Source of the DNA: Adenanthera pavonina
Lineage: Eukaryota > Streptophyta > Magnoliopsida > Fabales > Fabaceae
DNA: 64,000 bases
Assembly: GCA_026686845.1 (NCBI GenBank)
Contig: JAIVEN010000012.1
Span: 12,464,501-12,528,500, forward strand
Reading direction: 5' to 3'
A program made the position numbers and the translations under genes. This document shows, in pieces, positions 26,601 to 37,701 of this stretch. Under the pieces are notes generated by a model, which worked only from the letters and a program-made list of their open reading frames with translations, had not been told where the DNA came from and did no database searches. Numbering within the stretch: position 1 is the first letter of the stretch; every line of letters starts with the position of its first letter.

Positions 26601-29600
26601 CATTCCTTATAACTTTCCTTAATATTCTTTTTGATTTTCCTCTCTGCCTTTTAATAGGGCTCCAAACCATTTAATCAACCCTTCCCACTGACTTCTCTTG
26701 CCCTCTTCTTTGTACATGCCCTAACCACCTTAAACGGTTTTCTATCAATTTCTCCTTGATAAGTGTTACTCTGACTTTCTTTCGTATACAATCATTTCGT
26801 ATTTTATCTAATTTTGCATGATCACACATCTATCTCAACATTCTCATATTTGCTACTCCCATCTTATGTTCTTGTTATCCTTTCAAAGTCCAACATTGAC
26901 TACCATATAAAATCGCTGACCTTATAGCTATTTGATAAAATTTCCCTTTAAGTTTTGTAGGTACTTTGCGGTTACAAATAACTCCTAATGTTTTTCTCCA
27001 CTTTAATCACCCAACCTGTATCCTATGCATAACATTTCCATCAATTTCGCCGTCACTTTATAAAATCAATCCCAAATATCTGAACTTTGACACCTCTGCA
27101 ATGATTTGCTCTCCAATTTTTACCTTTAAATCGTTTTTAACTGACCTCTTGTTAACTTTGCAATGCATATACTTTATCCTATGACTGTTTTCAAATATTT
27201 GGGTTGGGCTTCTAGGCTGCCCATTTCCTTTCAATCTTCAAATTACACCTGCCTCAGGTGCTCACCTTGATTGATGCTAGGAGCACTAAAGGCACTTCCA
27301 GGTGAGCGCTTGGCTGAAGTCAGTGCTTCTCATAGTGTAAGAGGTGCCGGGCTTTTTCAGCACCTTGCTTAAGTGCTTTAGGTGGTGAAGTGAGCGCCTT
27401 TAACTGCACTGATTGGAGAATAAGATTTTAAATAAATTTTACTGATATAGCTTTACCACATCTTTTCTCCTCAGAACACTTAAGCAAAATTAAGATGCAC
27501 CGTCATTTGGCAGATATTTTCAGTGCAATTTTAAATAATCCACTTAATTTGTAGCTGACATACCTGTCCTTTTCAGCTCATCATGTCTCGAAGGAGAATC
27601 CCATGCTTGGATTCTTACTTTGACAAGGTCAGTTTCCATTGTCTATATACTTAAATTAGACATTTTTTTTAATTGTGTTTCAAAGCAAGTCCCTGATAAA
27701 ATTTTCAGGTGTATTGATTTAGCTATTCAAGTGTAGCCCTGGGATTTGTGTTGGGCCATTCTAGTTTATGTACAAAAAGTGGTTGAAGTTAAAAGGCAAA
27801 GGGAAAAAAATGTATGAAATTGCTAGATGAGTGAAATGCTATAGCTTGACGAGAAGCTTTCCCTTTTAGTCTAAGTGAGCATATACAAGTTACAGTTTTG
27901 TATGGTATGTAGATTGTTTTTGCACCATTATTTATTTCAATTATTTATCATCTAGGGGTGCTGCTTCAAGCTTAATTGAAATTTGAAATTGCTGGAATAT
28001 AGAATCTTCCGATATTTCCGTCGTTGTTTTCTGCTAAATTGAACAAATCATATCATACTATCATAAAATATATAGAGATCATTTTGCATGATGTCTCTAT
28101 TTATTTGGTAAAGAACTAAAGATTGTTAGACAGATTTTGGAGCGGGTTTTTATTTTCTGATATTCCTCTCATATTTATTGTTATTTATGAATTCCAGGTC
28201 AAGTATAAAGTCTTCTTTGGATTTAAATGGACCTGCAATTTTAATGGTTTTATTGGATAAAATTGATTAAAAAAATTGAGTTAATTGGATGAGTATGCAG
28301 TGCTCATCCTTGATATGAGATCTGGACCTCCAAATTTTGGTTGAGTCTATATTTAAAATCTTTTAATTTTTGTTTTAAAGTTAAAATATTTTTTTAAAGA
28401 TTGATAGTTGGAATATTACCTTTGTTTTACATTCGACTTCTATTGAAATAAAAAAATTTAAGACAAACAATAAAATCTGGACCATCTAATTTCAATCTGG
28501 ATGGTCCAGATTCAGGGTTTAGTAAGTTTGATCCATGATTGAGGTCAGATCTTACATTGGGCAGGTCAATATTTCCCTATGGCCTCGTTTTAAGATGGTA
28601 TTTGACATGCACCTCAACAGCCTGCGTAATGCAAATGTGAAGACATTATGGGAAGATGATGTTCATCCACACTATGTCATGAGACGTTATGCTGAGTTTA
28701 CAGCTTCCCTTATCCACTTAAATATTGAGTATGGAGATGGCCAGGTCAGCATAATAAAAAATTAGAGCCACGAAGTTGTCTTTTGTGAATTGGTAATACA
28801 TTATTTCTGCTTATATATTTCAGCTTGAATTGAATTTGGAACGATTGAGAATGGCTGTTGATGACTTACTTATCAAGCTTGCCAAGAATTTCCCAAAGCC
28901 AAAGCTGCAAACTGTTTTTCTTATAAACAATTATGATATGACCATTGCTGTTCTGAAGGTAGGAATCCGTGAATTGATCCTTTATTTCAGTTTTGGTTAG
29001 AGCTTATCAGGCACAGACACTTTGAAAAGAAGTCTTTTTCATGTCTAACACATGTTGGACATTGTGTCAGACACAATGAGAAACTTTAAATTGCATGCGG
29101 ACTCCTCATTTTTTGTATCACCATATCTGCATCATGCTAGACGTGCCAAGGGTTTTAAAAACACATGAAATTACTTGGACAAGACTCCATTTTGATTTGA
29201 AACTTGAAAGAAAAAGTTCACCTAGCCTGCTGGCAATATGGTTCACAAAAATACCAATCGTCAGAGGCTGCTTTCTCTCTTATTTTTTTTAACCTTGGCA
29301 ACTGAATTTTTTCTTGTCTGATTCCAGGAAGCAGGTCCTGAAGGTGGGAAAATTCAAATGCACTTTGAGGAACTGCTGAAGAGCAATACAGCATTATATG
29401 TGGTAACTGCGATCATTTTCTTTAATGTCTGCTTTCAGTAGGGGAAAAAGGTTGTTTATGGAGGATTTAAATTAAGTCAGCTTAGTTTTAATTTAGTATA
29501 TTTTCTCATGGAATGTTCATGTCTAAAGCTCACTCTCTCCCTTCTAGAAGTTGAACCATTAAAAGTCCTAATTGAGAGTCGAACGGGTTGACTGATTATT

Positions 29601-30463
29601 TCTCTATCTAAATACTTGGGGCAACTCATGAAATTACTTTTGGTGAAGAAACCATTTTATATGTTGGTGAAATGCAAGAGTTTTTGGGAAGAAGAGAAAC
29701 TACTAAGGGGAGGGGTACTATAGATTAAATAGGGAATATAATCATTTAACCATCTTTTTTTTTTTTAATCAAACCATCTAGTATCTGAAAATCACATTAA
29801 ACTCTAGCTAAACTAATTCAAGTCAAATCAAGTTAGACCCCAAGGGTGATAAAAACTCTTCCAATGAGTATTTAATGCAGTTGCACACTAAGAGCTGAGA
29901 CTATTAGTTAACCTAGTAAAACCCCCTATCAACTGTGCTATGTGGTCATTGGTTTTAACCATCTTTTTCTCATATGTTACCGTCTTTAAATTGTCCTTCA
30001 CTCTTGCAGGAAGAATTGCTTCAGGAACATTTCAATGATTTAATCAAATTTGTGAAGACCAGAGCCTGTGAGTACCATAATAGTAAATGACACCGCAGAA
30101 CATCTTATCTGCATTTATATTTTTGTGAAATGTGGCTTAATTATGTGTAATATGTCAGCTGAGGACCCCTCTTCAAGTTCTGACAAGCCAATAACTGTTG
30201 CCGAAGTGGAGCCACTGGTGAAGGATTTTGCTAGTAGGTGGAAGGCTGCAATAGAGTTGATGCACAAAGATGTCATTACTTCTTTCAGCAACTTTTTGTG
30301 CGGTATGGAGATCTTAAGGGCTGCATTAACCCAGTTGTTGCTTTATTATACCAGACTCTCAGATTGCATAAAGAAGATCGTTGGTGGGTCTGCATTGAAC
30401 AAGGATCTTGTTTCCATATCTTCAATCATGTATGAAATTAGGAAATACTCGAGGACTTTCTAA
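17628..30463 (+). CDS. VPS52: Vacuolar protein sorting-associated protein 52 (GARP complex subunit), 20 exons
   Basis: GARP (VPS51-54) tethers endosome-derived vesicles at the trans-Golgi network; the Arabidopsis homologue is POKY POLLEN TUBE. Coding exons: 17628-17654, 17829-17923, 18067-18124, 19294-19389, 19978-20079, 20552-20635, 20874-20954, 21648-21791, 21927-22018, 23024-23105, 23729-23911, 25039-25154, 25294-25352, 25594-25694, 27577-27627, 28565-28744, 28824-28958, 29328-29402, 30010-30067, 30159-30463. All borders are GT..AG, phases agree, and the sum is 2124 bp (707 residues plus stop), near the Arabidopsis length I recall. Landmarks: DDISLEGLQQELEEC (about 42-56), SLHDQIRDCDSILSQMETLL (about 100-120), RKPKTNIQILQQSVLLKYK (around 245-265), AHFRAYIQALEKLQLDIAT (about 290-310), LWEDDVHPHYVMRRYAEF (about 485-502), INNYDMTIAVLKEAGPEGGK (about 550-570) and C-terminal SIMYEIRKYSRTF. 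These define the Vps52/Sac2 family; the N-terminal half is helical and coiled-coil-prone. The first nine residues are the least certain part. Introns 3, 11 and 14 hold transposons. Confidence 0.96.
18492..19011. mobile_element. hAT-type MITE in VPS52 intron 3
   Basis: The left end CAGTGTTGTCAAAGGC and the inverted right end CAAGGTACTTAAAGGC form an imperfect terminal inverted repeat with the hAT-like CA start. Flanks are GTTTAGTC (18484-18491) and GTTTAGTT (19012-19019), an 8-bp TSD with one mismatch, the hAT size. The 520-bp interior is rich in GCGCCTNAGGC-like words and has no transposase. It lies between exons 3 and 4, away from the splice sites. Confidence 0.75.
24058..24227 (-). mobile_element. 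tRNA-derived SINE in VPS52 intron 11
   Basis: Read on the minus strand, this has a 5' part CAGTGGCCTTGTGCCACAAT resembling a pol III A box, then GGGGATTCGAGCCCC resembling a B box, then a poly(A) tail, visible as the T run at 24058-24072. The flanks are AGAGGCCTATACAGAGTT (24040-24057) and AGAGGCCTGTACAGAGTT (24228-24245), an 18-bp TSD with one mismatch. The length of 170 bp and lack of coding sequence fit a SINE. It is non-autonomous and depends on a LINE for movement. Confidence 0.85.
24430..24700 (+). mobile_element. Possible short LTR fragment in VPS52 intron 11
   Basis: The phrase TGCCTATAAATAGAGGCCTC (24496-24515) is an LTR-promoter-like TATA context, with TTGTAAAG and poly(T) following at spacings seen in small copia or TRIM LTRs. 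No clean TG...CA ends or target duplication were found, so this could equally be ordinary intron sequence. Confidence 0.3.
26476..27171 (-). mobile_element. 5'-truncated LINE in VPS52 intron 14
   Basis: The insertion is bounded by a perfect 15-bp TSD, CTTTATCCTATGACT at 26461-26475 and 27172-27186. Next to the left copy is a CAA repeat (CAACAACAACAACAACAACA), the complement of the TTG tail typical of one group of plant L1-type LINEs. It is followed by CTTATCCCACTAATGGGGGG, the complement of the conserved 3' end that overlaps the reverse transcriptase stop. So 3' is at the left and the 5' end is truncated, as target-primed reverse transcription predicts. The same family occurs at 50498-52549 and 55035-55605. 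The minus frame is interrupted and inactive. Confidence 0.9.
27250..27411 (-). mobile_element. Possible hAT-type MITE fragment in VPS52 intron 14
   Basis: Read on the minus strand from 27411, this starts CAGTGCAGTTAAAGGCGCTC, close to the CAGTGTTGTCAAAGGC end of the intron 3 element. It shares that element's GCGCnTnAGGTG-rich style. The other end and the target duplication are not evident. Confidence 0.35.
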
Positions 30464-31401
30464 TTTGGCTGAGATTGTCATAATTGTACCCCTGTATCTG
30501 ATTTCTGATCCATGATATTCAATTTATTTATGTAAACATTACTTTTTGGATGATGAAAGTGAGAAGTGGTGCTTCTTTCGGAGACATGTCAATGACACTC
30601 GGTTCCACAAGTATTGCTGCATGCGCCGTTGTTAAAGAACACTACAATTGCAAAGCACGAGGTCATTTATAGTGAAGTTCAAATACTTGCTGGCAACCTG
30701 AAATTTCATGGGGCATATTATTTTTGGTTCTCAAAGGACTTGTCGTTTCTAGCAAAAGAAAAATGTATTTATTAAAAGTTTTGACAAATCATACTATTCA
30801 AAAATCGTGAACGATGCGGTTTTTCTCACAATTACTGTCTTTTGGACTCTATGCAAAGGATATGGTATTTATAATAAAGTTCAAATACTTGTTGGCAACC
30901 TGAAATTTCATGGGGCATAATTTTGGTTCTCAAGGGACTTGTCATTTGTGGCAAGATTATATTTCTTTGTTACACGAAAAATTTCAGCTGAAAATAGAAG
31001 GCCAAGGGGTCAGTCATTTAGATATGGCGCAATTAAATTAAATTGACATGTCTTATGTCAATGATTCAAATCTCTACTCGTATATAATGGGAAAGAAAAA
31101 CCCGCTGCTGGAATTGATACTGGGGACTATTTACAAGGAAGAAGAGAAATTAGTCTGTACCAAAAATGAAATATATTAAGTTTATTATATTTTTATTATT
31201 AATTAACCATGTTTATCTTTTTTTAGAATAAAGCATGATAATTGCCTTTTCATTATAATTTTTCTTTTACTTTTTATTCTATTTAACAAAATGTCAGGGA
31301 CCACTTGATTGGGGGAGAGAAATAAGCCATGGCCCGAGAAGTTACGCCCAACTTCCTTAATACCTTAGGAATTAACTTTGAGTAATACTCAAGGTAAGTT
31401 G
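30464..31401. repeat. VPS52 3' flank with a diverged direct duplication
   Basis: The phrase AAGTTCAAATACTTGCTGGC near 30677 recurs near 30876 as AAGTTCAAATACTTGTTGGC. Both are followed by CAACCTGAAATTTCATGGGG and a similar 50-bp tail (TGGTTCTCAAxGGACTTGTC). The step is about 200 bp. An AATAAA lies at 30873-30878, some 410 bp after the stop, and could serve polyadenylation. A tRNA-like B-box phrase (ATGATTCAAATCTCTACTCG) at about 31061-31080 hints at a SINE scrap. Confidence 0.55.
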
Positions 31402-31692
31402 TACTCCCTTCATTTTAAAATATTGGGCAAATTTAGTGAAATCAAACTATAAGTCAATTTCGTGAAAGTTAATGATTATTTAATGACTTCTTTCCAATTT
31501 ACCCCCTATTTATAAAAGTATTAAATTATGATAGAGAAAAGTAAAAAAAGTTATATATAGAGAATAATTTATTTTTATCTTTATTTAATGAAGATAATTT
31601 TGAAAAATTACGACAATCCTTAAAGGAATTAATATTTTCTTGGTGCCTATAAGATGGGTAGATATGACTTATATTTTAAAATGGATAGAGTA
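31402..31692. mobile_element. Stowaway-like (Tc1/mariner) MITE
   Basis: The left end is TACTCCCTTCATTTTAAAAT. The right end, ATTTTAAAATGGATAGAGTA, inverts to TACTCTATCCATTTTAAAAT. A TA dinucleotide lies at each edge (31402-31403 and 31691-31692), the target duplication of this superfamily. About 290 bp, with no coding sequence. Confidence 0.8.
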
Positions 31693-32713
31693 TTTCCCTA
31701 ACATTTGCAGCCATTAATGATTATCTCATAATGTTTAGTCTATTATTATTCCTAATTATGATCAATAGTTATTGTCATGTTTTATGGCATGTTGCTAAAA
31801 AATAATACAAGTGTTAGCTTCTTTCTTTTTCTTTTCTTTGAATTAAAAATGTTATTTCTTTTGTGAAAAGAAGGAAAACAATAGTGTATTCTGTAACAAA
31901 AAATAATAGTGGGCTTTTTGATATTATGATTTAAAAAGATATTTATGATTTGAACATTTCCAAATAATATTTTTATTTAAAAAATAACATGAACATCCTG
32001 AATAATAAAAAGTGCAAAAAGCAAATTAACACTTGGCAAAAAAAAAAAAAAAGAAAAGAAACAAGCAAAATAATGGTATACTTATGGGAAGTTTCTTCCT
32101 AACAAGTCTAGCAAATCAAACCAAGTCACACCTCAGTCCTTCTTATTTTTGGGCTATTTTTTTTTCTGAACAAATAATTCAATATATGATAGTACAAGCT
32201 AATCTGACTGAAGTAAGTTCGAGTACCAATTTGGGAAAGTTTTTCTAATATAATTTCTTTTTTCATTCATATAAGCTTTTAAGAGCTATATTTTTGGCTT
32301 TAACCAGTAATGCACAGGTTGTTTTTATAATTGCTACCATAGAATTTAAAGTCAAAGTGAATGTTGGGAAAACACAGTATGATCATTCAATTTATTAAAA
32401 ATTCACTATATCTACAGATAAAATGTAGAATGCTAAACAAAATGTATGAAATGCATATATAAGAAAAAATATAATTAAAATATATTATTGAAAATTTCTC
32501 TATAAGGAGTCATGTTTGTTGGTCTCCCATTCATATTAAGAATTGAGACTTTCAGGCAATTTTTGCCATGTACATGGGATACATCAACGTATAGTTAACT
32601 ATACGTGAAGATATACTTCAATATTGTATAGACCTTTATCTTGACTCTTACTTATACTCACAACAAATAATAACATCATAGGGAATTCCTATTTAAAATG
32701 TACCATTGAATCA
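31693..32713. other. Intergenic, nothing recognised
   Basis: AT-rich sequence with A and T runs. The ORF at 32033-32248 begins in a poly(A) tract and shows no domain. No transposon ends found before LTR A at 32714. Confidence 0.5.
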
Positions 32714-35700
32714 TGTAATAACCCTCATTATACTATCGTAAACTTAGTCTCAAGCTAATGGAAAATGTACCTAATGATATATGCAGGACCAGAGAAAGCA
32801 GAACCGAAGAAATGATCAAAACGGGAGAAATTCAGTAGTTGAGCCAAAGAAGGGTCACGTCGCAGCGAGGTATAGGGCTGACGCGGCAAGACACTCAGGA
32901 TATTTCAAAATTTTCTAGACCAAGACCACTTACATCGCGGTAGACTCACTGATGCCATGGTGAGAGTCACAAAATTTCTTTAAATCAGATGAGAACTAGT
33001 CGGACGAAAGAAAGAAAAAAAATGGAGGAAGAACAGGGATTCTCTACTTAGGCTTGCTAGATTCAATCTTGGGGGAGTGATTATGGACTCTAGAAGCTTC
33101 AATCGTGGCTGGTAAGTAAATCTTGCTTCCTCCCCTCTCTTTCCTTTTTGTTTTTGGTTTGGAAATCCGTGGGAGTATGTTAGGTTTTGAGTTTAGGGTT
33201 GAATCCACGGATTAAAATGCATGATTTGGTGTTGTAGAAGTATTATATGATATTAGGAAACTTTGGATATGAGTTTTGGTTGGATTGTGATGGGTTTGAG
33301 TGGAACCCTAGGTTGATTTTAGTTGAAGTAGTTGGGAATCCGAGATGTATGAGGATGATTAAAATATGGATGATTAATTAGAGCTCATTAGTGTGTAATT
33401 ATGTTGTTGGAACTATGGGCTAAGCTTGAATGATGAAATTATGAGTTATGGATCATTATGTGTTTTATGTTAATTAAAGGTACTATGATATTGTGGTGGT
33501 TAATTGGCTAATTGGAGGCATATAGTTCGTGATGGGTGCTCTAGAAGCTTACCTAAGCCCTTGTGTGCGTAGTGTTGGTAATTCGAGGTAACCAAGTGTT
33601 TGTATTATATATATTATATGTTAGTATATATATGTGTATATATGCATGTTTCCATTCACACCACAATATTGTTATGTGTGTGTATGATTTTTCTACATAT
33701 CATGGTATGCACATGGCTAGACATTATATTAGATGATAATGATTATGATGATGATTATATATGATGAAGATGTGACATTGAATGAATTCACAGCATGACA
33801 TTGAGAAACATGATAATGATGATGATTACATGATGATAAGACATGAACATCACCACATGACATTGTAAGGAAATGGTGGATCGGGTGGTGGTGATGATAT
33901 ATGATATATGATATGATGAGATATAATATGGGTGAAATAAGGAAGGGATCCCTGTCACTTAATTTTCTCCTATGGCCAAAAGAGAAAGGAGGTAGTGAAT
34001 TGCATCTTCCCTAAAATCACCATCAATTTGTGGTGGTCAAAAGGAAGAAGAGTCACGGTCTAAGCATTAGTGTTATCTTTGGTTGGGTTCACTAGTGTGA
34101 GGTGAGCTTGGTTGTAACACTCTACTTTTTAACTCATTTCCCATGAATTAGACTCCTTTTAGGTCTGATTATACTTAATCCTAAGCTTGAATCACATGAG
34201 AATGAAAATCAGAATTTTCAAAATTTTTTTATTACTGTTCATATGGTAGTTTTCATTTTACCGACTGAATTTTGAAAATTCATAACTAATTCTAGAAAAC
34301 TAATTTCGTAGTGATTCAAATCTCTAACAATAGATAAAAACCTTATTTACATGTAAAAAATATGAAAAATATCATTTTCTTGACCAATTTATACAATTTA
34401 TTCCTCAAACATTTATTATATATTTGGTCATTTTCTCTTTCCTAGGATTTTGGCCTTATATTTAAAAATTCATATCTCATTATATCCTGAGCCAAATCAT
34501 ACATTGTTTATGTCATTGGAAATCCCTGTGAGTCTACTTTCTAAAAATATTTTTATTGTACATTTATTCAACTTTCACAGGGCATGGTGTTAACTTAAAT
34601 CATAAAGGTTCAGAATTCCACTTTTGCTGGAACAGTTTTAAGAAAACTTTCATATCTCCTATCATATAGCTTCAATTACCTCCAAATCAGTGGCATATGA
34701 AACTTAAAACATATAAATTTCCATAAATATAAACTAATGAATTTTTGGAGCTCTACACGATTTATATCATCTTTTTAATTTTTCAGTACCTAACTTTCAG
34801 TTTCCAGTTTTCCCAATCTTTCTCTGTTCTGAACCCTAAATTCAAAAATTCACCATAAATTGTACACTTATCCAATTTAGGTGTTCTTTAGCTTTGTAAA
34901 AAGATAATTCTATATAATTTTTAGGAATATATAACACTCATACATTATTCCATGTTTCATATGAACAGTTCCTTCGTGATTCTCAGAGTGATCCTAATTG
35001 AGCATTTCCATTCTTATCTTGGCAAAATGAGCTTCATAACATGATTACATCATCATTTCTTGTACCAAATCCATACATATCACTAAATAATACACAAAGG
35101 GATATAGTTACAGAAATACAAGACTCATGAATTCTCATGCAATTTTATACATGGTGCCATAACAATACCATAAAATACCCACAATTCACATAATTATCAT
35201 GCTTCTTCAATCTTCTTGCCTTCTTCCTTGGTTACTTCCATTTCCTTTCCCTAGCATGGTTAGTGTTTGGAGTGGTGAGATTATGGAATCTCAGTAGCAA
35301 GTCATATGTCATGCAATTACATTATCATATATGCATAAAAACTTACATCATAGCAATTCACCCATTCAAGCATATAATAAGTCATAATGGTTCATAAAAA
35401 TTTTGGCATGGTCTCTCTTTATAAAATGGACATCCAAGGGCTAGGACCCTTTCATAAAAACAGCCAAACCAATCTCACAACATCATAACAACAATATGGC
35501 AATGGGATTATAACATAGAAACCATATACAATAACATAAAGCAAGAAATAGACTATGCTACCATTATTGCTTTCCTTTGCCTTCCAATTTGATTCCAATG
35601 CTCCCACTCTCTTCTCCTTTGAGTTGTACTTCTTCCAAACACTTCCTTAAGCTTCCTTGGACCTAAACATAACACCAATGAAGCATATAAGCCACTGGTT

Positions 35701-37701
35701 TTTGGTCCAACTTCACACAATGCTCACTAAACCCTTAAATTTTCTCTTTGCTTTCTTCTTGGTTTTTCTTTGAACCAATGGTTGTTCTCAAGGTTTAAGG
35801 CCATGGGGAACTCATTTATGGCATTAAAATCATGAAATTCTAACCCTAGCATGCACCCCTGTTCAGACCGAAAATCATGAGAGAAATGGAGAAATTTATT
35901 TTCTTTGAAACACTTCCTACAATTCATGAAATCATGCTTTGGGTGGCTAAATCATACTTTGGCTTAACTTTGATGCATGAAAACATAATTATTTCCATTT
36001 TCCTAACATGGGCCAGATTTAGACTCGAGAAGAGGAAGAGTGAAACTCCATGAAATCACTTGAAACCACTAGCTCGAAATGATTAGAGAGCTTACCTATC
36101 ACTTGCATCTTGATTGCTTCATGTTTCAAGCTTGGCTTTTCCCTCTTCTTCTTCACTTAGGTCACGCCATTTTTCTCCTTTCTTGAGCAAACTTTGAGCT
36201 CTCTCTCTCTCTCTTCCAGCAACATATTGGTCGTGCAAGAAGAGTGAAAAGTAACTACCTCACCAACTCACTCAACTTTAATATATTTTGTCTTGACTTT
36301 AGTTAGCAAAAAGCAAATACTTCCTTGAGAAGTAGTATAAAAAAACAATATTAAAGTTCAAGTCGGTTGCAGCTGCTGGACGTCCGAAATGAGGAGAGAG
36401 AAGGGAATTATCTCACTTAATGACATGGCTTAATTAACTTGCTAATTACCTTCCTTAATCACACTTACTTTTTGACCAAAAAGGCAAGCCTTCTTGAGCA
36501 AGTTTTAGGACAAAAATCACATGCCCATTATGATGAATTCTCAAGCCAATAAGAGGGAGAGGAGTGTCCAAAAATGCTCTATAATTTTATGAACCAAAAT
36601 ACCCTTTACTGATAACTTTTACTTGTACCGATTAAATATTTTTACCAAAATTGTCATTAAATTGGTATAGGATTATCCAACAATTACTTTTGGTCCAAAA
36701 TCATTATCTAGACCCAAAATATATTTTATTAAGGTCCAATCATTGTTCTTGAATCAATACTGTCTTTTCCTGCAGTTTAAACTGACCTTTGTCGGGTAAA
36801 ATATTAATATTAGATCATAATTACCCAATAAATATTATTTGGATCTTAATAGATTCCTTGCTATATTTCATTGGGCTTAACTCATTAAAAGCTTCATTTT
36901 CACTATAATTTTTCATATTTACAGAAATGCCCTTGACCCGGGGCTAATATATAATTCTTGAAACTTTTGGGTTATTAGGTGTAATTTTCCCCAAACCTCT
37001 TTCTCTTTTCCCTTTCACGTTGAAATCATTCTTATGAGACCAAATTTAAATTTCAAAGATTCTTGATTCTTGGGGCCCAAATATAATTTTCTTATTTTTT
37101 TATTTAACTAGAAAAAATGACATCTTTACCCTTTTTCACACTTAATGGTATCTCTCCATTTTTCCTAATTCTTTTTACATTTTATGATGTTAACTTTTTC
37201 AATTTTGGGCCTTCAATGCATTATTCACATTTTACTTCGAATTTGAAAAATGACCGTTTTGCCCCTAAATTAGGTCAAAAATATAATTATTCATTCTTTT
37301 GGGCACTTTCTTGTAATTTTACCCAAAGACCAATTTTTTATTATTATTTTTCACTATTCACATTAACTTCAAATTGGTCTATCTCTTAACATGGACCTCC
37401 CGGGAGTGCAATACTTATACCGTTGTGCTCAACTTGGAGCGGGCTTTCATTCAAGTGGTATATTGCATATTTTCCGGGGTAAGTTCTGGAATTAATTTCT
37501 ACTAAGGACCTTATGGAAAATTAATTTCAATTAAGGACCAAACATAACTTCTTCTGAAAATTAAATGAGAAATTAATTCCTTCTAAAACTCAATTCTATA
37601 TAGCATTTTCGTCTCACTTCATTTCTCATATTTTATTCATTTTATAACATCTCATAAAAATAGGGATATTACATTGGTGATGTCTCAGAATCAGTCTTTA
37701 C
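32714..37701 (+). mobile_element. LTR A, second copy, split by a nested LTR B
   Basis: This starts TGTAATAACCCTC, matching the TGTAACAACCCTC start of the 4470-6911 LTR read in reverse. It runs to 34112, then resumes at 37674-37701 (TTGGTGATGTCTCAGAATCA), which continues LTR A as in the reverse of 5470-5500. The 3.56 kb between is an LTR B insertion. At 37702 the sequence passes directly into a family-C LTR, and the last 1 kb of LTR A is not found again in the window. The order of match segments is direct evidence of nesting. Confidence 0.85.
34113..37673 (-). mobile_element. Solo LTR B (Ty3/gypsy), TSD TTGGT
   Basis: On the + strand this runs from TGTAACACTC to GGGATATTACA, so the sense LTR is TGTAATATCCC...GTGTTACA on the minus strand. 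The flanks at 34108-34112 and 37674-37678 are both TTGGT, a perfect 5-bp target duplication. No internal domain remains, so it is a solo LTR left by recombination between the two LTRs of a full element. The same family is the 3' LTR at 40288-43602 and the cut copy at 61096. ORFs inside have no domains. Confidence 0.9.

Noticed and set aside
35727..37389. ORFs inside solo LTR B
   Set aside because: Not conserved with the other LTR B copies and inside a non-coding LTR.
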